Assembly: GCA_026984795.1 (NCBI GenBank)
Contig: JALSRK010000024.1
Coordinates: forward strand, 248,001-312,000
Source of the DNA: Solibacteraceae bacterium
GTDB lineage: Bacteria; Acidobacteriota; Terriglobia; Bryobacterales; Bryobacteraceae
DNA length: 64,000 nt
Reading direction: 5' to 3'
This document shows, piece by piece, positions 9,679 to 18,808 of the stretch; the stretch's first letter is position 1, and every line of letters starts with the position of its first letter. The position numbers and the translations under genes are program-made. The notes under the pieces were generated by a model. That model saw only the letters and a list, made by a program, of their open reading frames with translations. It was not told where the DNA came from and did not search any database.

Positions 9679-11874
9679 TTACCGTCCGCGACCGCCGCCG
9701 CGCGAAGGCCTGGTATCGCCTTTCGGACCGATGCGCCGCTCACCTCGCGGCACCGATGTCCCGCTCACCGTCGCCGCTCCGCAGGGGCCGAATTTCATCA
9801 CGAAAGCGCTCTGCGTGGCGCGGTGAACTCGCAGGAAGGCGTTCGGCGTGACGGGGAAGTCGGATGAGAGTGTTCCGCCGGCGATATAAATGTTGTCCAG
9901 GCCGTCCACGGCCACCGCCCAGGCGACCTCCGGGCCTGCCCCCCCGACGTATGATGAGCAGGTCAGGCCCGTGCCGTCCGGGGCGTTCGGATCCAGCCGC
10001 AGAAAGAAAGCGTCCACATTGCCGTTCGGCGTGTCGTCGAAGGAATCCCCGGTGATCGGGAAGTCCTCGGACATCGTGTAGCCGGCCATCACCAGCCCGC
10101 CGGCGCTGTCCAGGCCCATTTGATACGGAACGTCGCTGCCGGAACCGCCGACGTAGGTCGAGTACAGAAGCGCTTCACCCCCTGGCCTCGATGGGTCGAT
10201 CCGTGCCAGGAAGATATCCGCACTGCCACCGTTCGTCTTTTGGACCGCCGCCGCGGTCACGGGCAAGTCCTCCGACAGGGTGTACCCAAGCAGGTAATAG
10301 CCCCCGCCAGGCGCCGGCAAGATCGCCTGGGCCTCGTCCAAATCACTGCCGCCGAAGTAAGTCGAGTATCCCAGCGCTTCCAGTCCCGGCTTGGTCCAGT
10401 CGATGCGCGTGAGGAAGGCATCGCCCCCGCCGGCCAGCTTGCCCTGGTACGGAATTCCCTTGATCGGGAAGTCCTCGGAGGCGGTGAGGCCGGTCACGAA
10501 AACCGTACCGGGTGCGGCGATCGTCAGCCCGGAGATCCAATCGCCTTTCGTGCCTCCCAGATATGTCGAGTAGACCAGGCCCCCGGCCACTGTGTCGATG
10601 ATCGAGAAGAAGCCGTCCCCGTCGCCGCGGTTGAAAGCCTGCATCGTATCGCCGCTCATGGGAAAGTCTTCGGAGTCCGTGAAGCCTGCCACGTGAGCCC
10701 GTTGCTGGGAATCGACGGCAAGAGCGGTCGGCAGGTCCCGCTTGTCGCCTCCCAGATACGTGCTGAACAGCATCTTCGGGTCGGCGTCGATGTTGAACTT
10801 CACGACGAAGCCGTTCTGGCTCGCTGTGCTGGTGGAAAACTCTAACGCGTTGTCGGTGGTCGGAAAGTCCGGCGACAACGTCCAGCCCGTCAAATAGACA
10901 TTACCCGCGGCGTCGAACGTCATCGCCGTCGGAGCCTCGTCGCGTTTGCCGCCGAAGTAGCTGGAGTACACCAATCCCCGCCCGGCCCCGGCGAACGGAT
11001 CCAGAACCGTCAGGAACCCATTGAGCTGGCCCCCGCCCCCGGGCTGCAAACCCACCCCGTTGGTCGGGAAGTCGTCCGAGCCGCTCTCGCCGGCGATCCA
11101 GATCCGGCCCATGGCGTCTGCTGCCACCAGAAACGCCTCTTCCCGGAACGTGCCGCTGAAGTAGCTCGAGTACATCAGTACCGGATCGATCACCAGTTTC
11201 CTCGAAGCGTCATACGCGCCGATCTCGAAACGGACCCCGAACTCGCCGATCTTCACGAACCGTGCGGGCACCGGCGTCCTCCTCCCGCTCCCGTCCACCT
11301 GGTACGCATAAGGGCGCGTCAGCCGGAGGGCGGCGTTTCCTGCCCGCACTGCCAAGGCCCCGTCGGCTCCGATGGATATGCCGTCGGCTCCTTCGAACGA
11401 AAGCCGGATGGCACCCGGATCGGCTCCAGGCGCCACCACGAAGTCATGTTCCAGGCGCTGGCCGTTTCCGTAATAGACGACGTCTACTCCCGGGTACACA
11501 CCTTCGAAGCGTACCCGGCGGTAGTGCGGCACATTCGGTTTCCACTCTTGCGGGCGGTCGCCCAGGAAATACCCGCTCGACGACGCCATCCGGCCCATGC
11601 CTTCCACCGCCACCGGGGTAGAAGAGCCCGCCAACCGGAGCCGGATCCTGCCCGCCGGAGTCTGCACCATCGCTCCGTCGTCGGTGAGAAAGACCGCCGA
11701 GTATGGCGACCGGGAGACGAACCGCACCTGATCGCTCCACTGCCCCAGGTTCGGCTCGAAATGCAGGGGCAGTTCCTCGAAGAGTTCCCGGGCCCGCTGC
11801 TCCACCGCCGCTCCAGAAGCGACGCCGGAGGCCAGAAACATCGCCAGTGGCCAGATCGCGCTTCGCAGACTCAT
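9679..11874 (-). CDS. Secreted SBBP beta-propeller repeat protein
   Basis: The product has 731 residues with a Sec signal peptide (MSLRSAIWPLAMFLASGVAS). Residues 30-230 form the conserved N-terminal region that precedes such repeats in Acidobacteria (HFEPNLGQ... and GVDVVYYGNGQRLEHDF). Seven repeats of about 55-60 residues follow, each marked by SxDFP or SEDLP and then YSTYxGG, typical of the SBBP family that folds into beta propellers. The final 30 residues are Gly/Arg/Pro-rich and may not be structured. The role is probably extracellular binding or adhesion. Confidence 0.85.
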   Translation of the reverse strand: MSLRSAIWPLAMFLASGVASGAAVEQRARELFEELPLHFEPNLGQWSDQVRFVSRSPYSAVFLTDDGAMVQTPAGRIRLRLAGSSTPVAVEGMGRMASSSGYFLGDRPQEWKPNVPHYRRVRFEGVYPGVDVVYYGNGQRLEHDFVVAPGADPGAIRLSFEGADGISIGADGALAVRAGNAALRLTRPYAYQVDGSGRRTPVPARFVKIGEFGVRFEIGAYDASRKLVIDPVLMYSSYFSGTFREEAFLVAADAMGRIWIAGESGSDDFPTNGVGLQPGGGGQLNGFLTVLDPFAGAGRGLVYSSYFGGKRDEAPTAMTFDAAGNVYLTGWTLSPDFPTTDNALEFSTSTASQNGFVVKFNIDADPKMLFSTYLGGDKRDLPTALAVDSQQRAHVAGFTDSEDFPMSGDTMQAFNRGDGDGFFSIIDTVAGGLVYSTYLGGTKGDWISGLTIAAPGTVFVTGLTASEDFPIKGIPYQGKLAGGGDAFLTRIDWTKPGLEALGYSTYFGGSDLDEAQAILPAPGGGYYLLGYTLSEDLPVTAAAVQKTNGGSADIFLARIDPSRPGGEALLYSTYVGGSGSDVPYQMGLDSAGGLVMAGYTMSEDFPITGDSFDDTPNGNVDAFFLRLDPNAPDGTGLTCSSYVGGAGPEVAWAVAVDGLDNIYIAGGTLSSDFPVTPNAFLRVHRATQSAFVMKFGPCGAATVSGTSVPRGERRIGPKGDTRPSRGGGRGR

Positions 11875-12028
11875 GGTCGCGTGCTAACCCTCGCTTCAGG
11901 TGTCCAGAGGACGCGTCCCCGCAAAAGCCAAATCCTATTATCTAACGCTTCGCCCGGCGTTTGCGTTTCGCCATCCGTGCTGAGTTTACCCTTGACACGG
12001 CATCGCCCGGCAATGCCGGCCTGCCTGC

Positions 12029-13213
12029 CTACGGCCGCGACAGGAAGACCGGCAGCCCGATCTTGCGGTCGTAGCGCGGCCGGTAGCGATCGGTGTCGTA
12101 CATCGTCGCGACATCCACCGAACGCGGTCCACGCTTCGGATCGGGGATCTCTGCGAGTTGATAGACGCCGTTTACGATGGCCGTCATCAGCCCGCTCTTG
12201 CCCTCTTCGACGGCATCCATCGCCATGTTGCCGAACGTGATCGCCACCATGGAATCGGTGAAGTCCGGCGTGCCGCTGCGCAGTTCGTATGTCAAGTCGC
12301 TCACCAGCGTCTCCTCACCGGTGCGGCTCTTGATCTCGTTGGCGAGATCCTCCGCCACGCTCAGCTTCTTGCGGTGACCATAGGCGTCCGGTTCCCCGTA
12401 TTCCTTCACCTGGTAGCCTTCCCACTCCGCGCCTTCCGAGAGCACGACAATCGAGTAGTTGCTCGGGTTCTCCCTCTTGTCCTGGAGCAGCAGGTCGATC
12501 AGCTTCTCCAGCTTCACTTTGAACTCGGGGATACAGCAGCGGATGTTCTGGACATAGGCCGTGTACAGGGACGTGTAACCTGCGTCGCGCCCGAACACCC
12601 GGAAGATGCCGATCCGCTCATGGGAACCGATCGTGCTCCGCTGCCGGCTGATCGCGTCTGTGGCCCGGGTGATCGCTGTGGAAAATCCGATGCAGTACTC
12701 GGTATTGCGGACGTCGTTGTCCATCGTCTTCGGAATACAGACCACCGGGAAGCCTTCCTTGTCCAGCCGGGCCGCGTAACTCAGCGTGTCGTCGCCTCCG
12801 ATCGCTACCAGATAGTCCAGCTTGAGCCGGCTGAGGTTCTTCTTGACGTGCTCGGTGACATCCCAGACCTCGAACGTCTCGCCCTTCTTCGTGATTTCGG
12901 ACTTCGGGAAATCGTCCGGGTTCAGGAAATCCGGCAGCTTTCTCATTCTCTGGGGGTTCGTCCGGCTCGTGTGCAGGAACGTCCCGCCGGTCCGGTCCAC
13001 GGTGCGCGTGTTGCTGCGGTCCAGCGGCTTGATGTACCGGTTCCGGCTCTCCTCGTCGTCCATGTTCAGGTGGGTGAGCCCTTCCCAGCCGCGCCGCAAG
13101 CCGACCACTTCGTGGCCGATCTCCGTGGCCCGGTATACGAATGCCTTGATCGCATGGTTCAGCCCGGGGACGTCGCCGCCGCCGGTGAGGATTCCGATCC
13201 GTTTGAATGCCAT
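12029..13213 (-). CDS. 6-phosphofructokinase, PPi-type active-site residues
   Basis: This 394-residue enzyme would phosphorylate fructose 6-phosphate. The motifs are GGGDVPGLN (donor loop), GGDDTL and PKTMDND, then RDAGYTSLY. ATP-dependent enzymes of the E. coli type have GGDGS and PGTIDND. An Asp after GGD and a Lys after the Pro are the residues that favour pyrophosphate as donor, so a reversible PPi-dependent enzyme is likely. A TATAAT-like -10 lies at 13258-13263 and AACAGGAGAACC precedes the ATG. It is a single gene, flanked by an SBBP protein and an OsmC gene. Confidence 0.88.
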   Translation of the reverse strand: MAFKRIGILTGGGDVPGLNHAIKAFVYRATEIGHEVVGLRRGWEGLTHLNMDDEESRNRYIKPLDRSNTRTVDRTGGTFLHTSRTNPQRMRKLPDFLNPDDFPKSEITKKGETFEVWDVTEHVKKNLSRLKLDYLVAIGGDDTLSYAARLDKEGFPVVCIPKTMDNDVRNTEYCIGFSTAITRATDAISRQRSTIGSHERIGIFRVFGRDAGYTSLYTAYVQNIRCCIPEFKVKLEKLIDLLLQDKRENPSNYSIVVLSEGAEWEGYQVKEYGEPDAYGHRKKLSVAEDLANEIKSRTGEETLVSDLTYELRSGTPDFTDSMVAITFGNMAMDAVEEGKSGLMTAIVNGVYQLAEIPDPKRGPRSVDVATMYDTDRYRPRYDRKIGLPVFLSRP

Positions 13214-13257
13214 GGTTCTCCTGTTGTTTGGGTGGTCTTTCTCGAGTTTTCTTAACG

Positions 13258-13263
13258 ATTATA
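13258..13263 (-). promoter_or_regulatory. -10 element upstream of the phosphofructokinase gene
   Basis: The - strand reads GGATATAATCG, a perfect TATAAT hexamer 45 bp before the start codon. No convincing -35 hexamer is visible at the proper distance. Confidence 0.5.
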
Positions 13264-13331
13264 TCCAGATGCCCGGGTCCGGAGCCCGCGGGCCGCCGCC
13301 GCACGAACTGCTGGCGAAAAAACCCCTCCGT

Positions 13332-13769
13332 CTAGATCCCCTCGACCCGCACCTCCACGTCGAGCCCCTGGCGCACGCTCGCCGTCACCGTGCAGAAGTC
13401 CTCGAACAGGCCGAGGCACCGCTTCGCCCGCGGCCGGTCGTCTTCCGGCATCTCAACCTCGAGGGTCACCACGGCTTTGCCCACACGGAGCCGCCGCTGC
13501 TCGTTACGCACCATCTGCACCGTTACTTTCGCGCCGATCTTTTCCACTCGGACCCGGCTCTTGGTGAGGCAGAACAGTAGACTCATCGACAGGCAGCCGC
13601 CCAGCGCCGCCCCCAGCACCCGCGCCGGATTCGGACCTGTATCGGTACCCAACGGCGGCGGCTCGTCCATCACCAGCGGTGGGAGTCCCGGACGATCGAA
13701 GTCCGCCTGGAACCGGTAACCCTCCACTTGCTCCACGCTGATGGTGAATTCACCCACGATCTCGCTCAT
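13332..13769 (-). CDS. OsmC family protein
   Basis: This 145-residue protein has the two OsmC cysteines, one in AALGGCLSMSLL and one in LFEDFCTVTASVRQG, which form the thiol peroxidase active site in Ohr/OsmC proteins. Such proteins reduce organic hydroperoxides or act in sulfur and redox homeostasis. The first motif is GGC rather than the Ohr-type ACF, which points to the general OsmC/YhfA branch rather than Ohr. It lies 36 bp downstream of the antiporter gene and may be co-transcribed with it. Confidence 0.85.
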   Translation of the reverse strand: MSEIVGEFTISVEQVEGYRFQADFDRPGLPPLVMDEPPPLGTDTGPNPARVLGAALGGCLSMSLLFCLTKSRVRVEKIGAKVTVQMVRNEQRRLRVGKAVVTLEVEMPEDDRPRAKRCLGLFEDFCTVTASVRQGLDVEVRVEGI

Positions 13770-13804
13770 GATCTTTCCAGCCTACGGCTGCGGGCGGGCG
13801 CCGC

Positions 13805-15436
13805 TCAAGCGTGCCCTTCGCGCTCCCGGCGGCCTACGAGGCCCAGCACCCGCCGCGCCAGCTCCTCGCCCACGTAGGCTTCCTCGTCCACGATCTGGTC
13901 CGCGCCGGCCTCCCGGAGCGAGGGTGCGTAGATGTGGTAACGTGCCCGCGCCACTACCGGGACATGGGGCGCCAACTGCTTCGCTTGCCGCACCACGGCT
14001 CTGGCGGCGCCAGGATCGGGCAGCGTCACCACCAACGCCCCCGCCCGGCGCAGGCCCGCGTGTTCCAGGATCTCCCGCTGGGCCGCGTCTCCGACCTGGA
14101 TCGGCAGGGCCACCCGGTAGACATTGACGGTCTTCGGATTCAGTTCCAACACCAACACGGGCACCCCGCTCTGCTGGAGCGCCTCGACCACTGCGCGGCC
14201 GGCAGGGCCAAACCCTACCACCACCACGCCCGGCCCCTCTCCTGCCTCCTCAGCCTCTCTTTCGGCGCCGATCCCCTGCCCTATTTGCTTCCGGGGCCGG
14301 CCGGCCACCGCGATCAAGTACGGCGTGGCGAGCAGGGTCAGAAGCGAAGCCGCAAGCAATAGTTGGAAAGTCGCCTCGTCCATCAGCCCTTGCCGCCGCC
14401 CCAGCGCGCTGAGCACGAACGAGAACTCCCCGATCTGCCCCAACACCAGCCCGGTGCGGATCGACTGGCTCCATGGTCCGCCGAAAACCTTCACCGAGAC
14501 CGCGGCCACCGCTGTTTTCGCACCCACGATCAGTACCGCCAGGCCGGCCGCCGCAGCGATCGTCCCCGGCCCCGGCATCTCGACGAGCATTCCGATCGAG
14601 GTGAAGAAGATCGTGACGAACAGCGCCCGGAACGGCGTGACGTCGGCGCGGATCTGTTCGGCGAACGGGGTTTCCGCCAGCACCATTCCGGCCACGAAGG
14701 CTCCCAGCACCGGCGAGAGCCCGATCGCGTGAGACGCCCACGTGGCGGCCAAGAAGACCGTGAAGGCCAGCAGCACCGGCAGGTCGCGGTTCCGGAACGA
14801 GGAAACGCTCGCCAGCAGGCGCGGCAACAGATGCCGCGTCACCACGATCACCAGGAAGACCAGGATCCCGCCCTCGAGCGCCGCCGCTGCGAAACGCCGC
14901 ACCGCCTCCCGACCGCCTTCGCCTCCCAGCACGTTCAGCATCAGAATCAGCGGTACGACCGCAATGTCCTGCAGTAGGAGCATCCCCAGGGCATTCCGGC
15001 CGTGCGGACTCTCGAGTTCCGTCCGGTCAGTCAACACGCGCAACACGACCGCTGTGCTGCTCAGGGCCACCGCCGCTCCCGCCACTAGGGCTTCGGCCGT
15101 CGCCAGCCCCGTTAACCGGCAGGCCAAGGCCGCCAGCAAGACGGTGCCGGCCACCTGAAGGATTCCTCCGCCGAGCGCTACGCCGCCGAGCCGGCGCAAC
15201 CGTTGCCAGGAAAATTCCAGACCGATCGTGAACAGCAGCAGCGCCACCCCGAGCTCGGCGATCGTCTCGATTGGTTTGCCGCGCTCCACCACGCGGAGGC
15301 CGGCCCGGCCAAGTATTACCCCGGCCAGCAGGTAACCGACGATGGCGTTCTGCCGGAACTTTTCCAGCGCCAGCCCCGCCGCCGCCGAGGCGGCAAGGAT
15401 GACGAGGATATCCAGGAGGAGTAGCCAGTTGTCCAC
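13805..15436 (-). CDS. KefB/CPA2-type monovalent cation:proton antiporter with RCK domain
   Basis: This 543-residue inner-membrane protein has about 12 membrane helices (residues 1-385), with the characteristic AVALSSTAVVLR and LLLQDIAVVP segments of the CPA2 family. A cytoplasmic TrkA-N/RCK domain follows (residues 400-520) with the Rossmann loop VVVGFGPAGRAVVEAL. Members exchange K+ or Na+ for protons and are gated by nucleotides or thiol adducts. The neighbouring OsmC gene is compatible with a redox or electrophile stress role, which is inference. Confidence 0.88.
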   Translation of the reverse strand: MDNWLLLLDILVILAASAAAGLALEKFRQNAIVGYLLAGVILGRAGLRVVERGKPIETIAELGVALLLFTIGLEFSWQRLRRLGGVALGGGILQVAGTVLLAALACRLTGLATAEALVAGAAVALSSTAVVLRVLTDRTELESPHGRNALGMLLLQDIAVVPLILMLNVLGGEGGREAVRRFAAAALEGGILVFLVIVVTRHLLPRLLASVSSFRNRDLPVLLAFTVFLAATWASHAIGLSPVLGAFVAGMVLAETPFAEQIRADVTPFRALFVTIFFTSIGMLVEMPGPGTIAAAAGLAVLIVGAKTAVAAVSVKVFGGPWSQSIRTGLVLGQIGEFSFVLSALGRRQGLMDEATFQLLLAASLLTLLATPYLIAVAGRPRKQIGQGIGAEREAEEAGEGPGVVVVGFGPAGRAVVEALQQSGVPVLVLELNPKTVNVYRVALPIQVGDAAQREILEHAGLRRAGALVVTLPDPGAARAVVRQAKQLAPHVPVVARARYHIYAPSLREAGADQIVDEEAYVGEELARRVLGLVGRREREGHA

Positions 15437-15515
15437 CGTGGATGTTCCGCCTCTCTAGACGGTACCTTAATCGTCCCTTGGGCCGAGACCCGAAGCCCGC
15501 AGTCGGCTGCCGTTT

Positions 15516-16082
15516 TCAGCCCCGCGGGATGCCGCTCCAGGCCTTCCAGGCCAGCGCCGCCAGACCGGCCAGGTAGCCCAGCAGCGCCCTGTACTCCTCG
15601 TTGCGGCGGTACAGCGACCAACGGAAGCGTCCCCGCGCCACCGGCCGTAATCGGGGCGCCAGCGGCGGCACCTCGGCCGCGTAGCGCTCGAACTCCGGGA
15701 ATAATTCCCGCAGGTGTTTCTCCTCCTCTTGGATCACGGGCAGGTACAGGAACACGAAAAACAACGCGAAGCCTGCGGCCAGCCACGCTTCTCGGGCCCC
15801 GATCGCCAGTCCCGCCGCCACCAGCACGGTCCCCGCGTACAGGGGGTTGCGCAGGTGGGCATACGGTCCTGTCATCGCCAGGCGTTCGTTCTTCTCGAGG
15901 TGGCCTGCCGCCCAAGCGCGCAGCAGCAGCCCGGCGGCTGAGATCGGCGCCCCCCAGGCCAGCGATGCGGGCGTCGGTCGCGAGAACCAAAGGAAAAGCC
16001 CGGCCAGCACGAAGCCCGCTGGCACGCGCAACCGCGCCGCCACGTCTGCGTACCGCTTCGGGAACCAGTAGCGCCGCCTCAC
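15516..16082 (-). CDS. Isoprenylcysteine-type membrane methyltransferase family protein
   Basis: This 188-residue integral membrane protein starts at GTG 16082, whose bases overlap the stop of the upstream glycosyltransferase (GTGA). Four to five hydrophobic segments are followed by the family signature: GPYAHLRNPLYAG near residue 90, then EEKHLRELFPEFERYAAEVPPL. This is the SAM- and substrate-binding core of the ICMT/PEMT-like family. The bacterial substrates are mostly unknown; its place at the end of a heptosyltransferase cluster suggests modification of an envelope lipid or glycan. Confidence 0.75.
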   Translation of the reverse strand: MRRRYWFPKRYADVAARLRVPAGFVLAGLFLWFSRPTPASLAWGAPISAAGLLLRAWAAGHLEKNERLAMTGPYAHLRNPLYAGTVLVAAGLAIGAREAWLAAGFALFFVFLYLPVIQEEEKHLRELFPEFERYAAEVPPLAPRLRPVARGRFRWSLYRRNEEYRALLGYLAGLAALAWKAWSGIPRG

Positions 16083-17182
16083 GGCGTCCCCCCGGCCGCC
16101 ATCTCCAGCCGCGCCTCGAGGGCCGCAAATACCTCGTCGGGCGTCAGCGCCCGCATGCTGGCATCGATCTCCTTCCGCCGCTTGTACGAAGTTACTGCAC
16201 TCGGAGCCCGGAGGACCGCGAAGCTCTCCCCGTACGGCCCGTTCCGCTCCGGGTCCGTGGGGCCGAACAACGCCACCCCGGGTTTGCCCATCGCTGCGGC
16301 CAGATGCAACGGGCCGCTGTCGATCCCTACCACGGCGAGCGCCCGGCGCGTCGCGTCGATCAGGCCCGCCAGCGACGGGCAGTGCACCCGGCAGCCCTCG
16401 ACGCTCTCCAGCAGAGCCCGCTCTTGCGGCGGCCCGTTCAGCACCAGTGGCACTCCAAGCCGTTCTCTCAGGAGCCGCGCCAGCGCCGCGTAGTTCTCGA
16501 GCGGCCACTGCTTCGCCTTCCAGCCCCCCAGCGGTGAAGCCAGCACGAACTCTCCTCCCGGCAACTCCCCTTCCGGCCGCCCCGGCGGCAGGGGAAACGT
16601 GCGGAGGGTGTTACGGGCGCCCGCCGCCCTCGCCAGTTCCAGGTTCCTGTCCACCACGTGCCTACTAGTCACCCGGACCCGGTGGGAGTAGAACAGCGCC
16701 GCCGGTTTCTCCCGGAGCTGCGACTGGTGGAAGCCATAAATCGAGTGCGCTTTCGCCAGTGCCGCCACCAGCGCGGACTTGATCAGCCCCTGAAAATCGA
16801 CCACGGTGTCGAACGCTCTGCGCCGCAGCTCGCCTACTGCGCTCCAGACGCTCCGCAGCCGTCTCCGGTCGAACGGAATCACCTCGTCAACGTACGGGTT
16901 CCCCTCCAGCAGGATCGCCCACTTTGGGGCGATGAGCCAGGCAAGATGACACCCGGCCAGGCTTTGCTTGAGGCTGGCCGCCGCCGGAAGGGTGTGGATG
17001 ACGTCGCCCATGGAGCCGATCCGGACCACCAGCACCCGCCGGCTTCGTCCGGCCCCGGGGCCGTGTCTCCGGGGCCCGGCGCCTGTCGCCACGCCCCCAC
17101 GCCGGCCGCCAGGAGCCGACACGGAGACTCTCCGGCTCTCGTGCGGCCCGTAGCCCGGCTGGCTTGCGTGGGTGTCGTTCAT
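16079..17182 (-). CDS. waaC: Glycosyltransferase family 9, heptosyltransferase I-like
   Basis: The longest frame has 367 residues, but family similarity begins around residue 47 (VLVVRIGSMGDVIHTLPA). The preceding stretch is a Gly/Arg-rich, low-complexity sequence, so the GTG at 17035 (318 residues) may be the true start. The C-terminal domain has the GT9 donor site: VGIDSGPLHLAAAMGKPGVALFGPT. This pattern fits lipopolysaccharide heptosyltransferase I, acting on the inner core at the cytoplasmic membrane face. It lies between a degenerate HldE-like gene and the methyltransferase gene. Confidence 0.82.
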   Translation of the reverse strand: MNDTHASQPGYGPHESRRVSVSAPGGRRGGVATGAGPRRHGPGAGRSRRVLVVRIGSMGDVIHTLPAAASLKQSLAGCHLAWLIAPKWAILLEGNPYVDEVIPFDRRRLRSVWSAVGELRRRAFDTVVDFQGLIKSALVAALAKAHSIYGFHQSQLREKPAALFYSHRVRVTSRHVVDRNLELARAAGARNTLRTFPLPPGRPEGELPGGEFVLASPLGGWKAKQWPLENYAALARLLRERLGVPLVLNGPPQERALLESVEGCRVHCPSLAGLIDATRRALAVVGIDSGPLHLAAAMGKPGVALFGPTDPERNGPYGESFAVLRAPSAVTSYKRRKEIDASMRALTPDEVFAALEARLEMAAGGTP

Positions 17183-17216
17183 GGCCGATGGGAGCAGCTC
17201 GGACCCGGAGAGCTCC

Positions 17217-17597
17217 TCACGAGGCCGCCCGGCTTTGCACGCGGCGCATGAACTCTTCGGCCAGGCGTGCGTCGCCGGCCTGCATCGACTCCACCGCCTG
17301 CTCCGGCACGATCGCGAACAGCTCCTGAAGGCGGTCCGCCGGCAGCGTGGTGACCATCTCCACGCATTCGAGGGCGGCCACCAGCACCGCGCGGGCCTCC
17401 GCCTCCAGAATCGGCCGCGGCGGCGAAGTCACCACCACGCTGATCTTGCCGCTGCCCGCCGTCTTCCGAAGGCGGCGGGCATGGGCGGCCAGCAGCGGAT
17501 CGAAATACCCCACCGCCACTTTGCCGCCGGCCGCCACCCCGCGCTTCAGCCGCTCGGCCGCCGCCGGCCAGTCCACGATCTTGCTGCGAGTGTCCAC
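17217..17597 (-). CDS. Degenerate HldE/RfaE C-terminal-type nucleotidyltransferase domain
   Basis: The product has 126 residues from a GTG start. It follows the outline of the HldE adenylyltransferase domain: KIVDWPAAAERLKRGVAAG, then GKVAVGYFDPLLAAHARRL, RPILEAEARAVLVAALECVE and a final helix. The catalytic HxGH motif of the family (FDILHAGH) reads FDPLLAAH here, so the first His and the Gly are lost. The gene sits between two heptosyltransferases, where an ADP-heptose biosynthesis gene is expected, but it is probably inactive as an adenylyltransferase. It could be a scaffold or a decaying copy. Confidence 0.55.
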   Translation of the reverse strand: MDTRSKIVDWPAAAERLKRGVAAGGKVAVGYFDPLLAAHARRLRKTAGSGKISVVVTSPPRPILEAEARAVLVAALECVEMVTTLPADRLQELFAIVPEQAVESMQAGDARLAEEFMRRVQSRAAS

Positions 17598-17603
17598 GGT
17601 TTC

Positions 17604-18641
17604 CTATTTCAGCAGTTGGAGGGCAGCCTCCGCCACCCGGGCCGCTTCCACCCGAGTCATGCAGCGGTGATCGATCGGGCACTCCCGGAGCTTGCACGGG
17701 GCGCAGTCCACCGGCTCCCGGATGATCCTCGTGTGTTTGCCCAGAGGTCCGGTCGCCTCCGGGTCGGTCGAGCCGAAGACCGCCACTGTCGGGACCCCCA
17801 GCGCCGCCGCCACGTGCATGGCGCCGGAGTCGTTGGTCAGAAACAGGCGGCAGGCGGCGGCCAGTTCGATGAATTCGGCCAGCGACGTCCGTCCGGCGAA
17901 GTTGCGCACCGGGATCCTCGCCGCCCCCAGTTGCCGGGCCACCGCTTCACAGATCGCCCGCTCGCCCGCCGCGCCGAATATCGCCACGGCAAGTCCCGCT
18001 CGGCGGGCCGCCTGCGCCGCCGCTTCCGCGAACCGTTCCGGAAGCCAGCGCTTGGCGCTGCCGAAGGCAGCCCCGGGGCTGACGCCGATCACCCCTGATC
18101 CCAAACCTTCAGCCTCCAGCCTTGCCTGTCCCTGCACCCGGGCCTTCCCGGCCCCGTCCAGGCGGATCTCTTCCACCACCGGCAGCTCCTCGATCAGCCC
18201 GGCGCGCCGCAGCATCTCCAGGTAGTAGTAGCTTTCGTGACGCGGAATTTCACCGGGAGCCGGCCTCGGTATCGGATCGGTCAGCAGCGGCCCGCGCGCG
18301 TCTCGCCGGTAGCCGATCCGCCTTGGAATCCGCGCCAGCCACACCACCAGGGCCGCCTCGAAAGAGTTCGGCAGCAGAATGGCGGCGCCGAACCCCCCAG
18401 CGTGCAACGCCTGAGCGGCTTTCCACTTGCCTCGCCAGTCCCCCGCCCCCGGCCGCGCTTCGTACAACAGCACCCGGTCGGCAAACGGTTCCCGGCGGTA
18501 CAGATCCGCCACCCAGGGACGTGCCAGCACGGTAATCTCAGCCCGGGGGTGGCGCCGCCGCACCGCTTGCAGCGCCGGCAGCGACATTACCGCGTCGCCG
18601 ACCCAGTTCGTCGCCCGGATGAGAATGCGCTGCCACGCCAT
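17604..18641 (-). CDS. waaF: Glycosyltransferase family 9, heptosyltransferase II-like
   Basis: This 345-residue protein opens with RILIRATNWVGDAVMSLPAL, the WaaF acceptor-domain signature. It ends with the donor-binding FLTNDSGAMHVAAALGVPTVAVFGSTDP and the Cys-rich CAPCKLRECPIDHRCM tail typical of WaaF. It transfers the second heptose to the lipopolysaccharide inner core. The 5' coding segment 18590-18630 recurs almost unchanged at 19835-19875, the other side of a small insert, which suggests that an integration or duplication event hit the start of this gene. Confidence 0.9.
   Translation of the reverse strand: MAWQRILIRATNWVGDAVMSLPALQAVRRRHPRAEITVLARPWVADLYRREPFADRVLLYEARPGAGDWRGKWKAAQALHAGGFGAAILLPNSFEAALVVWLARIPRRIGYRRDARGPLLTDPIPRPAPGEIPRHESYYYLEMLRRAGLIEELPVVEEIRLDGAGKARVQGQARLEAEGLGSGVIGVSPGAAFGSAKRWLPERFAEAAAQAARRAGLAVAIFGAAGERAICEAVARQLGAARIPVRNFAGRTSLAEFIELAAACRLFLTNDSGAMHVAAALGVPTVAVFGSTDPEATGPLGKHTRIIREPVDCAPCKLRECPIDHRCMTRVEAARVAEAALQLLK
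18590..18630. repeat. 41-bp direct repeat, left copy (inside waaF 5' end)
   Basis: This segment matches 19835-19875 at 40 of 41 positions (G at 18623, A at 19868). It encodes the start of WaaF (RATNWVGDA on the - strand). The two copies are 1245 bp apart and bracket the TIR-like and HU-like genes. Confidence 0.85.
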
Positions 18642-18808
18642 GCCTGAAAGATCCTACCCATGAATCGTAACAGCGTAGCTGCCGCCCGCCTCTTAGGGTG
18701 AGGTGGAAGGGGACTGCGGACGGCGCCCGCTCGCCGCCCCCGTCTTCCTGGCCGGGGAACGGCCGGGGGAGTGCTGAACGGCGTGCGGCTACAAAACGGA
18801 ACCGGTCT

